Positions 60,487-64,000 of a stretch of 64,000 nt of DNA are shown one piece after another. The notes below the pieces were generated by a model. The model was given only the letters and a program-made list of their open reading frames with translations. It did no database searches and was not told the DNA's origin. Origin of the DNA: Oryzisolibacter propanilivorax (lineage in GTDB: Bacteria > Pseudomonadota > Gammaproteobacteria > Burkholderiales > Burkholderiaceae_C); NCBI RefSeq assembly GCF_900103645.1, contig NZ_FNHP01000006.1:1-64000 (forward strand). The letters are read 5' to 3'. The translations under genes and the position numbers were made by a program. Numbering within the stretch: the first letter of the stretch is position 1; every line of letters begins with the position of its first letter.

Positions 60487-61898
60487 TGACCACCGCCAGC
60501 ATGGAAACTCCTGAGACCCTGGCTGCCGACGCGCTGCTGACGCAGACCCGGATGGACTTCGGCCTGGACGACCAGGCACAGCACCCGGCCCTGCGCTTCA
60601 TCACCTGCGGCAGCGTAGACGACGGCAAGAGCACCCTGATCGGCCGCCTGCTGGTGGACAGCCGCGCGGTGCTCGCCGACCAGCTCGCCGGCGTCTCGCG
60701 CTCGGGCCAGGCGGACCTGGCGCAGCTGACCGACGGCCTGGCCGCCGAGCGCGAGCAGGGCATCACCATCGACATCGCCTGGCGCTACTTCGCCACCCCG
60801 GCGCGCAAGTTCATCATCGGCGACGCGCCGGGCCACGAGCAGTACACGCGCAACATGGTCACCGCCGCCTCGCAGGCCGACGCCGCCATCGTGCTGGTCG
60901 ACGCGACCAAGCTGGACTGGCGCGCCAGCGAGCCCGCGCTGCTGCCGCAGACCCGCCGCCACGCGCTGCTGGCGCACCTGCTGCGCGTGCCGTCGCTGGT
61001 CTTCGCGGTCAACAAGCTGGACGCGGTGGACGAGCCGGCCGTGGCGTTCGCCCACATCCGCGCGGCGCTGGCGCGCTTTGCGCACGCGGCGGGCATCACC
61101 GTGGCGGCGACGGTGCCGATCTCGGCGCTGCAGGGCTGGAACGTCGCCGCCGCGCACGCCGGCTGGTGCGGCTACGACGGCCCGGCGCTGCTGCCACTGC
61201 TCGAGCGCCTGCCGCGCACGCCCGCCGACGGGCAGCTGCCGCTGGCGTTGCCGGTGCAGTGGGTGGAAAAGTCCGCCTCCTCGTCCAGCGACACCACCCA
61301 GGGCCGGCGCGTGTTCTGGGGCCGTGTGGCCGCCGGCCGCGTGGCGCCGGGCGACGAGGTGGAGGTGCTGCCCGGCGGCCAGCGCGCCCGCGTGGCGCAG
61401 GTGCTGGACCACGTGCGCCGCGCCGGCGCGGTGGTGGCCGGCACCAGCGCCGGCGTGGTGCTGGACCGCGAGCTGGACGTCTCGCGCGGCGACTGGCTCG
61501 TGGCCGCACCGGACAGTGCCGTTGCCGCGCCGGCCGAGGACGACTTCGACTTCGACGCTGCGTCCACAGCGCCCACCGCTTGGCCGCTGCAGCGCGAGAT
61601 CGCCGCCACTGTGGCCTGGCTGGACGACGAGCCCCTGACCGCCGGGCGCGTGTACTGGGCACTGCACGGCCACCGCTGGGTCAAGGCGCGCGTGCGCCGC
61701 GTGCTGCACCGGCTGGACATCCACACCCTGGCCGAGACCGCCGCCGACGCGCTGGAGGCCAACGCCATCGGCCACGTCGAGCTGCTGCTGCAGGAGCCCA
61801 TCCCCACCGCGCCCTTCGCGCAGGCCCGCGTGCCCGGCGCGCTGGTGCTGGTGGACACGGCCAGCCACCGCACGGCCGGCGCGGCGCTGCTTCGCTAG
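60486..61898 (+). CDS. cysN: Sulfate adenylyltransferase subunit 1 (GTPase)
   Basis: CysN is the GTPase subunit that drives APS formation by CysD. The 470-residue protein has the P-loop CGSVDDGKSTLIGRL, DIAWRYF, GDAPGHEQYTRNM and VNKLD motifs, then two beta-barrel domains. There is no C-terminal APS kinase, so this is CysN alone, not a CysNC fusion. It ends the sulfate assimilation operon. Confidence 0.96.
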   Translation: MTTASMETPETLAADALLTQTRMDFGLDDQAQHPALRFITCGSVDDGKSTLIGRLLVDSRAVLADQLAGVSRSGQADLAQLTDGLAAEREQGITIDIAWRYFATPARKFIIGDAPGHEQYTRNMVTAASQADAAIVLVDATKLDWRASEPALLPQTRRHALLAHLLRVPSLVFAVNKLDAVDEPAVAFAHIRAALARFAHAAGITVAATVPISALQGWNVAAAHAGWCGYDGPALLPLLERLPRTPADGQLPLALPVQWVEKSASSSSDTTQGRRVFWGRVAAGRVAPGDEVEVLPGGQRARVAQVLDHVRRAGAVVAGTSAGVVLDRELDVSRGDWLVAAPDSAVAAPAEDDFDFDAASTAPTAWPLQREIAATVAWLDDEPLTAGRVYWALHGHRWVKARVRRVLHRLDIHTLAETAADALEANAIGHVELLLQEPIPTAPFAQARVPGALVLVDTASHRTAGAALLR

Positions 61899-61930
61899 GC
61901 GCGCGCAGGCCGCTCCCGCAGCCGCCGGGC

Positions 61931-61944
61931 TTGATGCGCATCAA
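61931..61944. promoter_or_regulatory. Perfect FNR box upstream of the ferredoxin gene
   Basis: TTGATGCGCATCAA matches the FNR/ANR consensus TTGAT-N4-ATCAA at every fixed position. It is centred 106 bases before the ferredoxin start. A TAAAAT hexamer at 61996-62001 would give a start near 62008, placing the box near -70, close to a class I activation position. A GC palindrome (61956-61971) lies between them and may be part of the cysN terminator. Confidence 0.72.
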
Positions 61945-62043
61945 GGTAACCGGGCCCCGGCCATGGCCGGGCGCCCGGCCTGCCGCATGGAAGCCTAAAA
62001 TTGCGGGCTATCCCGAATACCCAAAAACTCTACGATTGCTCCC

Positions 62044-62367
62044 ATGACTCACGTCGTCACCGAAAACTGCATCAAGTGCAAATACACCGATTGCGTGGAC
62101 GTGTGCCCCGTGGACTGCTTCCGCGAAGGCCCGAACTTCCTCGTCATCGATCCGGACGAGTGCATCGACTGCGCGGTCTGCATCCCCGAGTGCCCTGCCG
62201 AAGCCATCTTCGCCGAGGAAGACCTGCCGGCCGACCAGCTGCCCTACATCAAGATCAACGCCGACCTGACGCCGAAGTTCAAGAGCATCACCAAGCGCAA
62301 GGGCGCACTGCCGGACGCCGACGAATGGAACGGCAAGCCGGACAAGCTGCAGTATCTCGAGAAATGA
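62044..62367 (+). CDS. fdxA: 7Fe-type ferredoxin FdxA
   Basis: FdxA is a small soluble 3Fe-4S/4Fe-4S electron carrier. The 107-residue protein has the cluster motifs [19 protein letters not shown] and [17 protein letters not shown]. The spacing of the first motif is that of a seven-iron ferredoxin. The C-terminal tail ([15 protein letters not shown]) is typical. The upstream FNR box suggests induction at low oxygen. It may donate electrons to, or receive them from, the reductase encoded next. Confidence 0.95.
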   Translation: MTHVVTENCIKCKYTDCVDVCPVDCFREGPNFLVIDPDECIDCAVCIPECPAEAIFAEEDLPADQLPYIKINADLTPKFKSITKRKGALPDADEWNGKPDKLQYLEK

Positions 62368-62373
62368 CGGCCA

Positions 62374-62482
62374 CCCCCCTGAGGCGCTGGCGCGCCTTCT
62401 CCCCGCTCTTGCGGCGCTGCGCGCCCTGGGCATGGGACGACGCCAGCGCGGCGGGGGGGGCCAAAGCGCGGCGTCTGCCGGC
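62374..62482 (+). repeat. Second repeat family, copy 2 (after fdxA)
   Basis: This begins CCCCCCTGAGGCGCTGG seven bases after the fdxA stop and runs through GCGCTGCGCGCCCTGGG, GACGACGCCAGCGCGG and AAAGCGCGGCGTCTGCCGG. It aligns along its length with the copy after nosZ, at the same position relative to the stop codon. Confidence 0.72.
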
Positions 62483-62617
62483 ATGGCGCGCGCTCTGGGC
62501 GCATGAGGTTCCAGGAACCAGCAGTTGCCGCAGTGCAACCCGGCACAGCCGTGTGCCGAATTTGTCGCCCAGAGATTCTTCTTTTGCCCATGTAGTTTTT
62601 CCCCAGGGGCGGCGGGC

Positions 62618-63673
62618 ATGAGCTTTGAGTCAGATGCCACGGCGCTGCAGGCCGATGCCGTCGTCATCGGCGCAGGCCCCGTGGGCCTGTGGCAGGTGTT
62701 CCAGCTGGGCCTGCAGGGCATCGCGGCGCATCTGATCGACGCCCTGCCGCATGCCGGCGGGCAGTGCGCCGAGCTGTATGGCGACAAGCCGATCTACGAC
62801 ATCCCCGGCATCGGCGTGTGCAGCGGGCAGGAGCTGACCGAGCGCCTGCTGGCGCAGATCGTGCCGTTCGCGCCGGTGTGCCACTTCGGCCAGCAGGTCG
62901 AGACGCTGGCGGCGCAGCCGGACGGCCGGCTGCTGCTGGGCACCAGCGCCGGCACGCGCATCGCCGCGCGCGGCGTGTTCATCGCCGCCGGCGTCGGCGC
63001 CTTCGTGCCCCGCGCGCTCAAGGTCGAGGGCATTGCGCCTTTTGTCGGCACCCAGGTGCTGTACCACCCCGGCGACGTGCAGGCGGCGCGCGGCCGGCAG
63101 GTGGTGGTGCACGGCGGCGACGCGGCCGCGGTGCAGGCGGCAATCGACTGCGCGCTGCTGGCCGCCAGCGTCACCCTGCTGCACCGGCGCGATGCCTTCC
63201 AGGCCGCGCCCGGGCAGTTGGCGCAATTGCAGGCGTTGCGCGACGCCTGCCGCGTGCGGGTGCTGGCCGGGCAGATCGCCGGTGTGCAGGTCGAAGGCAA
63301 GCGTCTGTGCGCGCTCACGCTGCTGGACGCTGGCGGCCAGGCCAGCGCGCTGCCGCTCGACCTGCTGCTGGCCTACCTCGGCATATCGCCGCGCCTGGGG
63401 CCGATCGCCGACTGGGGCCTGGCCATGCAGCGCAAGCAGCTGCAGGTGGACCCGGCGACCTTTGCCACCAGCGTGCCGGGCATCTACGCGGTGGGCGACG
63501 TCGTCGCCTATCCCGGCAAGCGCCGGCTGATCGTGTGTGGCTTCCACGAGGCGACGCTGGCCGCCTTTGCCTGCGCCGAACGGCTGGCCGGCGCGCCGGT
63601 GCCGCTGGAATACACCACCAGCAGCGCGCGGCTGCAGCAGCGCCTGGGCGTGGTGCCGCCGCCCGGCGCCTAG
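62618..63673 (+). CDS. Ferredoxin--NADP reductase (thioredoxin-reductase-like)
   Basis: This flavoprotein of the TrxR-like ferredoxin-NADP reductase family moves electrons between NADPH and ferredoxin. From 62618 it is 351 residues. The FAD motif is DAVVIGAGPVGLWQVFQLG. GGQCAELYGDKPIYDIPG is the family signature. The NADP site has VVVHGGDAAAVQAA, with Asp replacing the second glycine region. The FAD-binding C-terminus is GIYAVGDVVAYPGKRRLI. It lacks the CxxC of thioredoxin reductase. It is probably the partner of the upstream ferredoxin. Confidence 0.92.
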   Translation: MSFESDATALQADAVVIGAGPVGLWQVFQLGLQGIAAHLIDALPHAGGQCAELYGDKPIYDIPGIGVCSGQELTERLLAQIVPFAPVCHFGQQVETLAAQPDGRLLLGTSAGTRIAARGVFIAAGVGAFVPRALKVEGIAPFVGTQVLYHPGDVQAARGRQVVVHGGDAAAVQAAIDCALLAASVTLLHRRDAFQAAPGQLAQLQALRDACRVRVLAGQIAGVQVEGKRLCALTLLDAGGQASALPLDLLLAYLGISPRLGPIADWGLAMQRKQLQVDPATFATSVPGIYAVGDVVAYPGKRRLIVCGFHEATLAAFACAERLAGAPVPLEYTTSSARLQQRLGVVPPPGA

Positions 63674-63716
63674 AATCGCGCCCGTGCGCCAGCCGTGCCT
63701 TCGCGGCCGGCGCGCT

Positions 63717-63813
63717 TTGCTGGGGGTGCCCCGCTGTCTGGCCGATGGGCTGGCAGCGAGGGCTGAGACAGTCCCTTCGAACCTGATTGAGATCATCCTC
63801 GCGCAGGGAAAGC
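63717..63813 (+). promoter_or_regulatory. TPP riboswitch (THI element)
   Basis: Conserved TPP-aptamer segments occur in order: GGGGTGCC, GGCTGAGACAG, CCCTTCGAACCTGATT, ATCATCCTCGCGCAGGGAAA. These form the P2/P3 pyrimidine arm and the P4/P5 pyrophosphate arm. The element lies about 100 bases before the start of the following gene, where thiamine pyrophosphate would repress expression in a Gram-negative host. Confidence 0.95.
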
Positions 63814-63913
63814 ACGCCGCATCGCTCCGATGGGCCTCCAGGTACGCCGTGTCCGTGCGTGCCCGGCGCCGCGTGCTGCCTTTCCCGCGCGGCACGCACA
63901 AGGAGCACGCCGC

Positions 63914-64000
63914 ATGAACCCGACCCCTTCCCCCGCCGCCACCGCGCCGGCCAACGAGGCGCTGACGCCCGTGCCCGCGGGCGAGCGCGTGTTCCAGTGG
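63914..64000 (+). CDS. Start of a TPP-controlled gene (cut by window edge)
   Basis: Only 29 codons are present, starting ATG at 63914 after an AAGGAG ribosome site at 63900-63905. The N-terminus is Ala/Pro-rich and ends with GERVFQW. The position behind a TPP riboswitch shows it belongs to thiamine synthesis or uptake. The ending resembles the start of CytX-type hydroxymethylpyrimidine transporters more than ThiC, but 29 residues cannot decide. Confidence 0.7.
   Translation, partial: MNPTPSPAATAPANEALTPVPAGERVFQW

Overview
The window is GC-rich and almost fully coding. Its gene content and order (der, bamB, hisS, ispG, rlmN, ndk; hfq-hflX-hflK-hflC-hisZ-purA; nos genes; cysI-DUF934-cysH-cysD-cysN) point to a denitrifying betaproteobacterium of the Comamonadaceae, resembling Acidovorax, Alicycliphilus or Diaphorobacter. 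This placement is inferred from protein resemblance and gene order, not from a database search. I saw no rRNA, tRNA, insertion sequence, prophage or CRISPR array.

Layout. 136-22611, all on the minus strand, is a long housekeeping block: purine salvage and synthesis, the HisZ subunit, HflKC, HflX, Hfq, Der, BamB, YfgM, HisS, IspG, a RodZ-like protein, PilF, RlmN, Ndk, RluB, ScpB, RluD, NlpD, Pcm and SurE. 22751-29687 (plus) holds a quinone oxidoreductase, a diguanylate cyclase, a PhoD-type phosphatase and MutS. 29680-33574 holds a four-gene set (ArnT-like GT39, YdjC-family deacetylase, GtrA, GT2) that resembles lipid A hexosamine systems such as Francisella FlmF2-NaxD-FlmK and Bordetella Lgm. 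34554-45362 is a complete nitrous oxide reduction locus: apbE and a cytochrome c lipoprotein run leftward, and nosZ-nosR-nosD-nosF-nosY-nosL plus a second NosL-like gene run rightward, around a perfect FNR/NNR-type box. 45382-56403 holds UppP, an MFS transporter, a FAD monooxygenase, a PAS-GGDEF-EAL protein, aconitase, an H-NS-family protein and ApaH. 56610-61898 is the assimilatory sulfate reduction operon. 62044-63673 holds a 7Fe ferredoxin, with a perfect FNR box upstream, and a ferredoxin-NADP reductase. The window ends in a TPP riboswitch and the first 29 codons of the gene it controls.

The most unusual signal is not a gene. A dispersed element of about 55-65 bp occurs at eight places. 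Five copies are intergenic. Three lie in coding sequence in the sense direction: inside mutS, inside acnA, and across the start region of the DUF934 gene. A second repeat of about 107 bp occurs twice, just after the stop codons of nosZ and the ferredoxin gene. Other points of note are a lipobox-like cysteine after the Tat motif of NosZ, a lipoprotein-type cytochrome c encoded divergently from it, tandem NosL proteins, and an Asp-to-Asn change in the metal-binding motif of the nos-linked ApbE.
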